Below, in pieces: positions 34,140 to 42,248 of a stretch of DNA of 42,719 nucleotides. The translations under genes and the position numbers were made by a program. The stretch spans positions 1 through 42,719 of the forward strand of contig JAQWIK010000061.1 in NCBI GenBank assembly GCA_029248915.1. Direction: 5' to 3'. Each line of letters opens with the position of its first letter. The first letter of the stretch is position 1. Below the pieces are notes generated by a model that worked only from the letters and a program-made list of their open reading frames with translations, was not told where the DNA came from and did not search any database. The stretch comes from Paracoccaceae bacterium (lineage in GTDB: Bacteria > Pseudomonadota > Alphaproteobacteria > Rhodobacterales > Rhodobacteraceae).

Positions 34140-34235
34140 CATATGATAAGCACAGAATGGGAACGGTTAGGTTTACTATTAAGATTTTAGTAAGTGACTG
34201 CCATCTTTTGAGCCTAGCTAACTTCTGGAAAAGAA

Positions 34236-35747
34236 ATGACATCTTTCGTTAAATTGACTTCTGATGATAATGTAGTAACTGCAACCAAAACAGTTAATGC
34301 TGGTGTGACTATTGAGGACATTCAGACACAACAAAGTGTTCCAAGTGGCCATAAAATAGCGTTATGCGATATAAAAAAGGGGCAACAGGTCACCAAATAC
34401 GCACAATGTATTGGCTTTGCGTCGCTTGATATTAAGGCTGGCGAGCATGTTCATACCCATAATGTAGAGTTTCGAAATACGCAGACTGATTATGAATTTT
34501 GCACAAATAATGAACCTACTAATTTTGTTGATCACGATGCTCGTGATACCTTTATGGGATTTCGGCGCGCAAACGGAAATATTGGTACAAGAAATTATAT
34601 AGCGATAGTCACTTCGGTTAATTGTTCAGCTACCGCAGCACGGCGCATTGCAGATGCTTTTGGTCCGAGAGAATTAAGTGAATACCCCAATGTTGACGGT
34701 GTGGTGGCTTTCGTTCATGGCACGGGTTGCGGTATGGCGGGGGATGGAGAAGGCTTTGAAGCCCTTCAACGCGTCATGTGGGGTTATGCGCGTCACCCAA
34801 ATCATGCAGGCGTATTAATGGTTGGGTTGGGGTGCGAAATGAACCAAATCGACTGGCTCCTTGATGCTTACGGACTTAAGCAGGGGCCATTATTCCATGC
34901 TATGAATATTCAAAATGTTGCTGGTTTGGCTAAAACTATTGAAATGGGTATTAAAAAAGTAAAAGAAATGCTGCCTGTAGCCAATCAAGCTTATCGTGAA
35001 GAATGCCCGGTATCAGAATTAAAGGTTGCTCTTCAATGTGGAGGATCGGATGCTTGGTCAGGTATTACAGCAAACCCAGCTTTAGGAAAAGCCTGTGATA
35101 TTCTAATCGCTCAAGGTGGTACTGGCGTGCTGGCCGAAACACCAGAAATTTATGGAGCCGAGCATTTGTTGACAAAACGTTCAGTTAACCAAGTGACTGG
35201 TGAAAAGCTTGTAAACTTAGTTAAGTGGTGGGAAGATTATACGCGCCGAAATAAAGGATCAATGGATAATAACCCCAGCCCTGGCAATAAAAAGGGTGGA
35301 TTGACAACAATATTAGAAAAGTCACTTGGGGCGTCTGTAAAAGGTGGGAATACTCCTTTGATGGGGGTATATAAATATGCTGATGTTGTGAAAGCTAGGG
35401 GGTTTGTTTTTATGGATAGCCCAGGCTACGACCCTGCCTCGGTTACGGGCCAGATAGCAGGTGGATGTAATCTTGTATGTTTTACGACAGGGCGAGGGTC
35501 AGCTTTTGGCTCTAAACCAGCTCCTACAATAAAACTTGCAACAAATACTGAAATGTACAGCCGGATGAAGGATGATATGGATGTAAATTGTGGTGATATT
35601 CTAGACGGGAATCATTCGGTTGAGGAAAAAGGTCGACAGATATACGAAATGATCCTCAAGGTTGCATCTGGGAAGAAATCAAAGTCCGAATTGCAAGGCT
35701 TAGGTGATTATGAATTTGTGCCTTGGCAAATTGGAGCCGTGATGTAA
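34236..35747 (+). CDS. UxaA family dehydratase (altronate/galactarate dehydratase-like)
   Basis: The 503-residue protein has an N-terminal SAF domain (about 1-75, with H-K-I-A-L-C-D-I near 39-46) joined to the catalytic UxaA/GarD domain (G-F-R-R-A-N-G-N-I-G-T-R-N-Y near 107-120, F-V-H-G-T-G-C-G-M, C-G-G-S-D-A-W-S-G, D-S-P-G-Y-D-P-A-S-V-T-G). Family members dehydrate D-altronate or D-galactarate with iron. The length matches UxaA (about 495). It is the third dehydratase family in this locus. Which hexonate or aldarate is used is not evident. Confidence 0.9.
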   Translation: MTSFVKLTSDDNVVTATKTVNAGVTIEDIQTQQSVPSGHKIALCDIKKGQQVTKYAQCIGFASLDIKAGEHVHTHNVEFRNTQTDYEFCTNNEPTNFVDHDARDTFMGFRRANGNIGTRNYIAIVTSVNCSATAARRIADAFGPRELSEYPNVDGVVAFVHGTGCGMAGDGEGFEALQRVMWGYARHPNHAGVLMVGLGCEMNQIDWLLDAYGLKQGPLFHAMNIQNVAGLAKTIEMGIKKVKEMLPVANQAYREECPVSELKVALQCGGSDAWSGITANPALGKACDILIAQGGTGVLAETPEIYGAEHLLTKRSVNQVTGEKLVNLVKWWEDYTRRNKGSMDNNPSPGNKKGGLTTILEKSLGASVKGGNTPLMGVYKYADVVKARGFVFMDSPGYDPASVTGQIAGGCNLVCFTTGRGSAFGSKPAPTIKLATNTEMYSRMKDDMDVNCGDILDGNHSVEEKGRQIYEMILKVASGKKSKSELQGLGDYEFVPWQIGAVM

Positions 35748-36733
35748 TGGTAAAATTGCTGCTTGCTGGAACTGGTCTGATTGGGCACAGACATATGCAG
35801 CATATTTTAGAGCACCCAGATTTCGAATTAGTTGGGATTATAGATCCAATTATATCTGATAAGAAGATTGAAGGTATTAAGACTTATAGCTCATTAAATG
35901 ATGTAAATACAGTCGCTGAAGGTATAATTTTAGCTACACCAACTGACACGCATGCAGATCTTACAATAAAATCTCTTGAGATGGGTATGCATGTTTTGGT
36001 CGAAAAGCCTGTAGCAGCTTCGCTCCAAGAAGCAGATAAGATGATACATGCCTCTGAAAAGGCTGGCTTGAGTGTTTTGGTCGGTCATCATCGCCGCTAC
36101 CACCCTTTAGTAAGCGAGACAATTAATATTCTGAATTCTGGCAGAATTGGGAGACCCGTGGCAGCATCATTGATGTGGTTAATGCGAAAACAAGATGAAT
36201 ATTTTGATGTTGATTGGCGTAAGGGTATCGATGGTGGCCCTGTTAAACAAAACTTGATTCACGATGTAGATACGTTGCGGGCTTTTTTTGGAGAAATAAT
36301 ATCTGTTGTAGGTTCGGGAACAAATATAGTTAGAAATGCCAAAAGGCATGAAAATGGTGGAGTAGTTTTAGGGTTCGAGACGGGAATGGTGGCTACAATA
36401 ACTTTTTCAGACGCAACGCCAACTCCGTGGGGTTTTGAGGCTGGAACCGGAGAAAGTCCTTACATACCTAAAACTAATCAGTCGTCTATGTTCATTGCCT
36501 GTACGAACGGTGGTTTGGAATTTCCAACATTAAAATTATGGAGTGGTGCTTCAAATTGGAACGAAAAACCAATTATGGAGTATCAAAATATTTCCGAAGC
36601 GGTTCCTTTGATCAGGCAACTTGAGCATTTTTCTGACGTTATAAGAGGAAAAGCTACTCCAATTGTGGACGCTAGATCGGCCCGTGAAACACTTGCTGTA
36701 ATACTTCAAATAGAGCAAGCAACAATGCCGTAA
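35747..36733 (+). CDS. Gfo/Idh/MocA family oxidoreductase 1
   Basis: ATG 35747 overlaps the last base of the UxaA-family TAA; 328 residues follow. The Rossmann motif G-T-G-L-I-G-H-R-H is at 8-16, the signature E-K-P-V-A-A-S near 91-97, and a catalytic-type H-D-V-D in N-L-I-H-D-V-D-T near 170-177. These NAD(P) enzymes oxidise or reduce sugars, inositols and sugar acids. It is one of three paralogous Gfo/Idh genes in the operon, and they are not close copies of each other. The substrate is unknown. Confidence 0.88.
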   Translation: MVKLLLAGTGLIGHRHMQHILEHPDFELVGIIDPIISDKKIEGIKTYSSLNDVNTVAEGIILATPTDTHADLTIKSLEMGMHVLVEKPVAASLQEADKMIHASEKAGLSVLVGHHRRYHPLVSETINILNSGRIGRPVAASLMWLMRKQDEYFDVDWRKGIDGGPVKQNLIHDVDTLRAFFGEIISVVGSGTNIVRNAKRHENGGVVLGFETGMVATITFSDATPTPWGFEAGTGESPYIPKTNQSSMFIACTNGGLEFPTLKLWSGASNWNEKPIMEYQNISEAVPLIRQLEHFSDVIRGKATPIVDARSARETLAVILQIEQATMP

Positions 36734-36757
36734 ACTAATTTTGAATGAGAGGATAAC

Positions 36758-37651
36758 ATGGGATCTAAAATTGGATTTGTAGGTTTGGGCTTGATGGGTT
36801 CTGCGATGGTTGGCCGTCTTCAAGATTGTAATTATCAAATGATCGTCTTGGGAAACAAAGATCGCACTGGATTGGAAAAAGCCGTAGCTAGGGGGGGCAG
36901 GGAAGCGGTTTCTGGATCTGACTTAGCCAACGAAAGTGATGTCATTATGCTATGCATGGGTACATCTGACCAAGTCGAAGAGCGAATTTTGGGGCATGAA
37001 GGCATTATTTATGGATTATCACCAGGAAAAGTCATTATTGATTTTGGAACTTCATTACCATCCTCAACAAAAAAAATAGCCGAAAAAATTGCTGATACAG
37101 GTGCTGCAATTTTAGACGCTCCACTGGGCCGGACGCCTCACCATGCAAAAGAAGGTTTGTTAAATATCATGGCAGCTGGTGATAAAAATATTTTTGATAA
37201 GGTTAGTCCGATTTTAAAGAACTTGGGAGAAAACGTTTTTTATTTAGGTGGACTAGGTACTGGCCATACAATTAAGCTGATGAATAATTTTTTTGGAATG
37301 ACCATAGCTAATGCGATGGCTGAAGTCTTTGCCGTAGCTGATGTCTCTGGGGTATCGAGAGAAACAGTTTATGAAGTAATTTCAGCTGGTCCTTTGCATT
37401 CTTCTATGATGGATTTCATTTCAGCTTTTGGCCTCGAAGGTGATAAAAGCAAGTTAGAATTTGCCGTTAAGAATGCGCATAAGGATGTGAATTATTATAG
37501 GCTTATGACTGAAAAACTTGGAATAGATAGTATAATGTCAGAGAGCGCTAACAAGGCTCTAACAAAAGCTAGAGATAGCGGATATGATGAGGCAATGGTT
37601 TGCGAAATGATTAATTTTTTCAAAAATCATTATTCAGCAGATAAGACGTAA
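36758..37651 (+). CDS. NAD(P)-dependent beta-hydroxyacid dehydrogenase, D-A-P-L-G-R-T-P variant
   Basis: This 297-residue enzyme belongs to the 3-hydroxyisobutyrate dehydrogenase family, with V-G-L-G-L-M-G-S-A-M (8-17) and catalytic Lys173 (H-T-I-K-L-M-N-N). The substrate motif is D-A-P-L-G-R-T-P (120-127) instead of D-x-P-V-S-G-G. An Arg at this place is reported for reductases of anionic aldehydes such as sulfolactaldehyde (YihU-like), so a second charge on the substrate is possible. The SD is GAGAGGA. It follows the first Gfo/Idh gene by 24 bases. Confidence 0.87.
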   Translation: MGSKIGFVGLGLMGSAMVGRLQDCNYQMIVLGNKDRTGLEKAVARGGREAVSGSDLANESDVIMLCMGTSDQVEERILGHEGIIYGLSPGKVIIDFGTSLPSSTKKIAEKIADTGAAILDAPLGRTPHHAKEGLLNIMAAGDKNIFDKVSPILKNLGENVFYLGGLGTGHTIKLMNNFFGMTIANAMAEVFAVADVSGVSRETVYEVISAGPLHSSMMDFISAFGLEGDKSKLEFAVKNAHKDVNYYRLMTEKLGIDSIMSESANKALTKARDSGYDEAMVCEMINFFKNHYSADKT

Positions 37652-38563
37652 GTGTTTACTGAGCCAGAAATAAGCCCTAGGCAAAATAATGCTGCTGTGG
37701 GAATATTTCTGATGCTCAGTGCGTGGGGCCTATTTGCTGTGGTAGACACTTCGGCCAAGTGGCTGGTTTTGGCTTCGATTTCTACGGTTCAAGTAGTGTT
37801 TATGCGCTATGCAGTACAGTTTGGCTGTTCTCTGATAGGTGCTGCTGGACCCTTTTCTGTAACACGAAAAATGGGCCAAAAAACATTTTTTCTTTTATCT
37901 TTTCGTGCCATATTACTGGTCGTTTGTACATTTTTTAACTTTATTGCAATAAAATATCTTCCATTAACCATGACGTCTGCAATCATGTTTTCCTCGCCAA
38001 TAATAGTTGCCTCCATTTCTATGGTTTTTCTTCGGGAGTTTGTAGATGTTTGGAAAATACTTGCCATTTTTTTAGGGTTTGTTGGCGTTTTGGTAATAAT
38101 TCGTCCATTTGACGCTCAATTCCATTGGGCTGCATTGTTATGTGTTCATAATGCGATTGCAATTTCAGTTTTCTCGCTAATTACTAGGCAATTATCTGGG
38201 GTCGTTACAGCTTCGACCATGCAATTTTTTGCTGGTGGTTTTGGAACAATAGTTTTTTCACCCTTAGTTTTAATTTATTGGGAGAACCCAACTTCCTTGA
38301 TATCATGGGTACTTATGTTTTTTATGGGTATAGTAGCTTGGGCGGGTCATGAAGTTTTTGCTAGGGCACATCTATTTTCTTCCGCTGCCACACTAATGCC
38401 ATTTTCTTACTCAAATATCATTTTCATGACATTAGCTTCCTATTTTGTTTTTGGATCCAGACCAGATTTTTTGGTTTTCGCTGGAGCTTTTTTGATAGTT
38501 TTCTCAGGTATTTCAATTTGGTGGAGAGAAGGCTTAAATACTTCAAAGGTCGTTTCTAGATGA
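37652..38563 (+). CDS. EamA/DMT family membrane transporter
   Basis: The 303-residue hydrophobic protein has about ten transmembrane segments and two EamA repeats, with the typical R-x-x-L-x-x-x-x-x-F-x-F-x-A-I-x-Y-L-P-L-T-x-A at the middle of repeat one (about 86-108). The GTG start at 37652 directly abuts the previous TAA and lacks a strong SD, so it probably depends on coupling. It overlaps the next gene by four bases (ATGA). It may export or import a metabolite of the pathway; direction and substrate are unknown. Confidence 0.88.
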   Translation: MFTEPEISPRQNNAAVGIFLMLSAWGLFAVVDTSAKWLVLASISTVQVVFMRYAVQFGCSLIGAAGPFSVTRKMGQKTFFLLSFRAILLVVCTFFNFIAIKYLPLTMTSAIMFSSPIIVASISMVFLREFVDVWKILAIFLGFVGVLVIIRPFDAQFHWAALLCVHNAIAISVFSLITRQLSGVVTASTMQFFAGGFGTIVFSPLVLIYWENPTSLISWVLMFFMGIVAWAGHEVFARAHLFSSAATLMPFSYSNIIFMTLASYFVFGSRPDFLVFAGAFLIVFSGISIWWREGLNTSKVVSR

Positions 38564-39579
38564 CTTGTCGAGTTGCCATTGTTGGTCTTGGAATGGTGGC
38601 TGGATTGCACGTTCAAGCCGTTAATTCGTTGGATGGATTTGAGGTCTATGGGGTTTTCTCTCGAGATTATTTAAAAACTAAAGATTTTGCCGAAAGTTTT
38701 GCAGCAAACGCCATAGCTTTCAGAAAATTTGCAGATCTATGCAGTGACGAGAATGTTGACTTGGTATTACTTTTAACTCCGCCAAATGCTCGGTTGGATT
38801 ATGTTAAAGCTCTAACGAAAGCTGGAAAGCCCCTCATCGTTGAAAAACCCCTCGAAAGAAATTTTGATAGGTCGCAGAATATAGTCGAACAAGGCAAGAT
38901 TCATAAAACGCCTATTGGTGTTTTTTTACAGCATAGAAAAAGGCCATCAATAGAAGCTTTGAAGAAGTTAATTGATGAAAGACGAGTTGGTAATTTGGCA
39001 ACTGTAGAAGTGCGTATACCTTGGTGGCGGGAACAAGATTACTATGATCAAGATGGAAGGGGTACTTTGTCTAGGGACGGAGGAGGGGTGTTGATAACCC
39101 AAGCAATACACACTCTGGATATAATGTTATTGCTCTGTGGACCTGTAAAAGAGGTTCATGGCATGATTCACACATCCTCCCTACACAAATTAGAGGCAGA
39201 GGATTTTTCAGGGGCTTTATTGAATTTCGAGTCAGGTGCTCGAGGGACATTAATGGCCTCGACCACTCATTTCCCCGGGTCTAAAGAAGAAATCATTCTT
39301 AATTGTTCTGAAGCAACAGTGAATATTAGTGGTGATGATTTAAAAATTTTTTATCATGAAGGCAAAATAGAACATCTTGAATCAGATTCTCAAACAGGAA
39401 GTGGGAGTGATCCAATGAACTTTAGCCACGCGTGGCATGCAAACATTTTGGATCATTTTTGGAAAGAATTTACTAATAAACAAAAAATTCAAATTTCTGC
39501 TGAAAGTGCTCTACCTGTGCACGAATTAATTGATGCCATTATACATTCATCAAAACTAGGAAAGAAAGTGACTATTTAA
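38560..39579 (+). CDS. Gfo/Idh/MocA family oxidoreductase 2
   Basis: The 339-residue product has the coenzyme motif V-G-L-G-M-V-A-G-L-H (8-17), the signature V-E-K-P-L-E-R near 94-100, and G-G-G-V-L-I-T-Q-A-I-H-T-L-D-I near 170-184, where His and Asp match the catalytic pair of the family. The C-terminal beta-sheet domain is present. The ATG lies in an ATGA overlap with the EamA gene. Relatives often act on inositols or 1,5-anhydro or keto sugars, but no substrate can be assigned. Confidence 0.88.
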   Translation: MTCRVAIVGLGMVAGLHVQAVNSLDGFEVYGVFSRDYLKTKDFAESFAANAIAFRKFADLCSDENVDLVLLLTPPNARLDYVKALTKAGKPLIVEKPLERNFDRSQNIVEQGKIHKTPIGVFLQHRKRPSIEALKKLIDERRVGNLATVEVRIPWWREQDYYDQDGRGTLSRDGGGVLITQAIHTLDIMLLLCGPVKEVHGMIHTSSLHKLEAEDFSGALLNFESGARGTLMASTTHFPGSKEEIILNCSEATVNISGDDLKIFYHEGKIEHLESDSQTGSGSDPMNFSHAWHANILDHFWKEFTNKQKIQISAESALPVHELIDAIIHSSKLGKKVTI

Positions 39580-39580
39580 A

Positions 39581-40612
39581 TTGAGTGAATTCAATGTAAA
39601 GTTTGGAATTATTGGCATTGATCATAGGCATGTCTATACCCAAACTCAGTTTTTGGTTCAACTAGGTGCTGAGCTGGTCGGCTGGTATACAGAAGGTTCA
39701 CCTACTACGATGGACGGCTTTATAAAGCGCTTTCCGAAAGCTAGGCAATTTACAGACCCTCGCAGCTTGCTCGAAGATCCAAATATTCAGGTAATTTTAA
39801 CTTCAGCTATCCCTAGTGAAAGGGCAAAAATTTCTATTTCCGCGATGAATCATGGTAAGGATGTCATGTCAGATAAGCCTGGATGCCTATCTTATTCTGA
39901 TTTAGAGGAATTAAGGCAGACAGTTAAGCAAACTGGTCGCATTTGGTCGGTAGATTTTTCAGAGCGATTTGAGGTTCCCGCAGTAACTCTAGCCTCTAAA
40001 CTGGTTTCAGATGGAGCAATAGGCAACGTAATTCATACGTTGGGTATCGGGCCTCATAGGCTGAATGCAGAAGCACGGCCAAATTGGTTTTTTGATCCCA
40101 ATCAAAATGGTGGAATACTGGCTGATATAGGGTCACATCAGATTGATCAATTTTTGTATTTTACCAACTCAGAAAGTGCTAAAATAACTTTAGCATCAAT
40201 TAGGAATATGGGGCACCAAGAATTTACAAATTTTGCAGATTTTGGAGAAATTGCTCTTCGTTCTCAAAAGGCAAATGGTTATATTAGACTGGATTGGTTT
40301 ACGCCGGATGCTTTACCAACATGGGGTGACGGTAGATTATTTTTACTAGGAACTGATGGTAGCATAGAAATACGCAAATATTGTGATATCGGTAGCGAAC
40401 AGGAAGGGAACTACGTTTACCTTACTAACGGTACAAAGTATGAAAAAATATATGGGGGAGATGCTGGTTGCCCATATTTTTATAATTTTTTAGTTGATGT
40501 TGTTGAAAGAAGTGAAACGGCCATGCCTCAAGAGCATCCCTTTAAAGTAATGGAACTGGCAATCGAAGCACAAAAAATGGCAGATGGAGAAAAAAGAAAT
40601 GAACGCATATGA
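39581..40612 (+). CDS. Gfo/Idh/MocA family oxidoreductase 3, S-D-K-P variant
   Basis: The 343-residue frame starts at TTG 39581, one base after the preceding stop; no nearer ATG exists and the SD is weak, so the start is uncertain. The fold is Gfo/Idh-like (G-I-I-G-I-D-H-R-H near 9-17; G-G-I-L-A-D-I-G-S-H-Q-I-D-Q near 173-186), but the usual E-K-P is D-K-P (S-D-K-P-G near 94-98), and the nucleotide loop is G-I-D-H instead of G-x-G. It may use another cofactor mode or be a divergent subfamily. The end overlaps the SDR gene by 14 bases. Confidence 0.83.
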   Translation: MSEFNVKFGIIGIDHRHVYTQTQFLVQLGAELVGWYTEGSPTTMDGFIKRFPKARQFTDPRSLLEDPNIQVILTSAIPSERAKISISAMNHGKDVMSDKPGCLSYSDLEELRQTVKQTGRIWSVDFSERFEVPAVTLASKLVSDGAIGNVIHTLGIGPHRLNAEARPNWFFDPNQNGGILADIGSHQIDQFLYFTNSESAKITLASIRNMGHQEFTNFADFGEIALRSQKANGYIRLDWFTPDALPTWGDGRLFLLGTDGSIEIRKYCDIGSEQEGNYVYLTNGTKYEKIYGGDAGCPYFYNFLVDVVERSETAMPQEHPFKVMELAIEAQKMADGEKRNERI

Positions 40613-41339
40613 TTTTAAAAATCAAGTGGCTGTTGTTACAGGCGGGGCAAATGGTATCGGTTATTCAGTAGCTGAAAGATTATCAAAAAGTGGTGCTGCT
40701 GTTAAAATTTGGGACTTGGATTTTGAAGTAGCACAGAAGGCAGCTGACACGATAAATGCAGAAGCAATTCAGTGCAATATCACAGACTGGAAATCAGTTC
40801 AGAATGCTGCTGAAACATCAATTAAAGGCAGTGATAAAATTGATATTTTAGTTAATTCGGCTGGTATAGCTGGCCCAAATGAACCAATAACAGATTATGA
40901 TAATGAAGCTTGGGATCAGATAATTTCGGTAAACCTTACTGGTGCATATTATGTCAACAAGGCTGTCGTTCCATATATGAAAACAAATGGGTATGGACGT
41001 ATTGTCAACATAGCCTCGGTTGCTGGCAAAGATGGAAACCCAAATGCGGGTGCGTATTCGGCTTCGAAGGCGGGGGTCATAGCATTAACTAAGTCGCTTG
41101 GCAAAGAGCTGGCAGACTTTAATATAGCCGTGAATTGCGTTACTCCAGCTGCTGCCCGAACTGCTATTTTTGATCAAATGTCTCAGGAACATATAGATTA
41201 TATGCTATCAAAAATTCCAAGGGGCCGTTTTGTGGAGGTGCAGGAAATTTCTAGTATGATAGCTTGGATGGTTAGCTCAGAAAACTCATTTACCACCGGT
41301 GCAGTTTTTGACTTATCGGGTGGAAGATCAACATATTAA
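40599..41339 (+). CDS. SDR family oxidoreductase
   Basis: ATG 40599 follows GGAGAAAAAAGAA, inside the end of the preceding gene; 246 residues follow. The classical SDR features are T-G-G-A-N-G-I-G (14-21), N-S-A-G (86-89), Ser140, Tyr153 and Lys157 (Y-S-A-S-K). C-V-T-P-A-A-A-R-T follows the active site instead of the usual C-P-G-x-x-x-T, and the end reads T-G-A-V-F-D-L-S-G-G-R. It is probably a sugar or sugar-acid dehydrogenase. An in-frame ATG at 40584 is possible but has no SD. Confidence 0.88.
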   Translation: MNAYDFKNQVAVVTGGANGIGYSVAERLSKSGAAVKIWDLDFEVAQKAADTINAEAIQCNITDWKSVQNAAETSIKGSDKIDILVNSAGIAGPNEPITDYDNEAWDQIISVNLTGAYYVNKAVVPYMKTNGYGRIVNIASVAGKDGNPNAGAYSASKAGVIALTKSLGKELADFNIAVNCVTPAAARTAIFDQMSQEHIDYMLSKIPRGRFVEVQEISSMIAWMVSSENSFTTGAVFDLSGGRSTY

Positions 41340-41348
41340 AGGTGAAAA

Positions 41349-42239
41349 ATGAAAAATGTCGGTGTAATTGGTTTAGGTGATATGGGCAGTGGCATCGCCC
41401 TTAATTTAATAAAAAATGGTTTTAACGTTTTTGGATGTGATCTTCTACAAGATCGACAGAAAGCATTTAAAAAAATGGGGGGATCTTTAGAAACATCAAT
41501 CGCATCTATTGGAGAAAAATGTGATGCGGTGTTCGTAATGGTAATGAATGGAGATCAGGCAAAGGCAATTATTTTTGATAAAGATGGTCTAGCGGAAAAA
41601 ATGGTTAAAGGGAGCGCGATAATTCTCTCTGCTACTATCAAGCCTTCAGAAGCTGAAGAGATTGGTTATTCAATAAAGGGCTCAGGTATTAATTTGATAG
41701 ATACGCCTGTATCTGGTGGATTCCCTGGGGCGCAGTCGGGAACCCTTACTTTGATGGCTTCTGCGGCGAAAGATGTAATGGAGCAAAATAAAGACATTTT
41801 AGAGGCTATTTCTTCAAATATTCACCATGTTGGTACGGAACCAGGTCAAGGCCAAATTATAAAGGCTTGCTTGCAATCGTTGATCGGAGCACAGTTTTCG
41901 GCTACTTTTGAGGCGGCTGCGTTGGCAGCAAAAGCCGGTGTTAGTGGTGAGGTCTTACATACAGTTTTTTCAACTTCGTCTGCAGGTTGTGGAGTAGTTA
42001 ATAATGCTTTGGAGAAAATTATAGATAGAAAATTTGAAGGAACAGGTAGTCATATAAACACAATGCATAAAGATTTAACTATTTCTTTAAACCTTGCAGA
42101 AAACCTAGGGGTTCCAATGCACACTGCTTCAGCAGCAATGCAAATATTTCATGCTGGCCGTACCAAGTATCCGGATGGTGATAATTGGGCTTGTACGCGC
42201 GTTATTGAAGAAATTGTTGGTGCTGAGCTGCATCGCTAG
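41349..42239 (+). CDS. NAD(P)-dependent beta-hydroxyacid dehydrogenase, L-threonate dehydrogenase (LtnD)-like
   Basis: The 296-residue product is a third member of the 3-hydroxyisobutyrate dehydrogenase family here, with I-G-L-G-D-M-G-S-G-I (7-16), D-T-P-V-S-G-G (118-124) and Lys172 in G-Q-G-Q-I-I-K-A-C-L-Q. The string F-E-A-A-A-L-A-A-K-A-G-V and the replacement of the usual Asn after the catalytic Lys resemble LtnD, which oxidises L-threonate at C2. SD AAAGGTG precedes the ATG. The next gene is an isomerase-type TIM barrel, as in tetronate-utilisation loci, but no OtnK-type kinase is in view. Confidence 0.86.
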   Translation: MKNVGVIGLGDMGSGIALNLIKNGFNVFGCDLLQDRQKAFKKMGGSLETSIASIGEKCDAVFVMVMNGDQAKAIIFDKDGLAEKMVKGSAIILSATIKPSEAEEIGYSIKGSGINLIDTPVSGGFPGAQSGTLTLMASAAKDVMEQNKDILEAISSNIHHVGTEPGQGQIIKACLQSLIGAQFSATFEAAALAAKAGVSGEVLHTVFSTSSAGCGVVNNALEKIIDRKFEGTGSHINTMHKDLTISLNLAENLGVPMHTASAAMQIFHAGRTKYPDGDNWACTRVIEEIVGAELHR

Positions 42240-42248
42240 GAGATTAAA

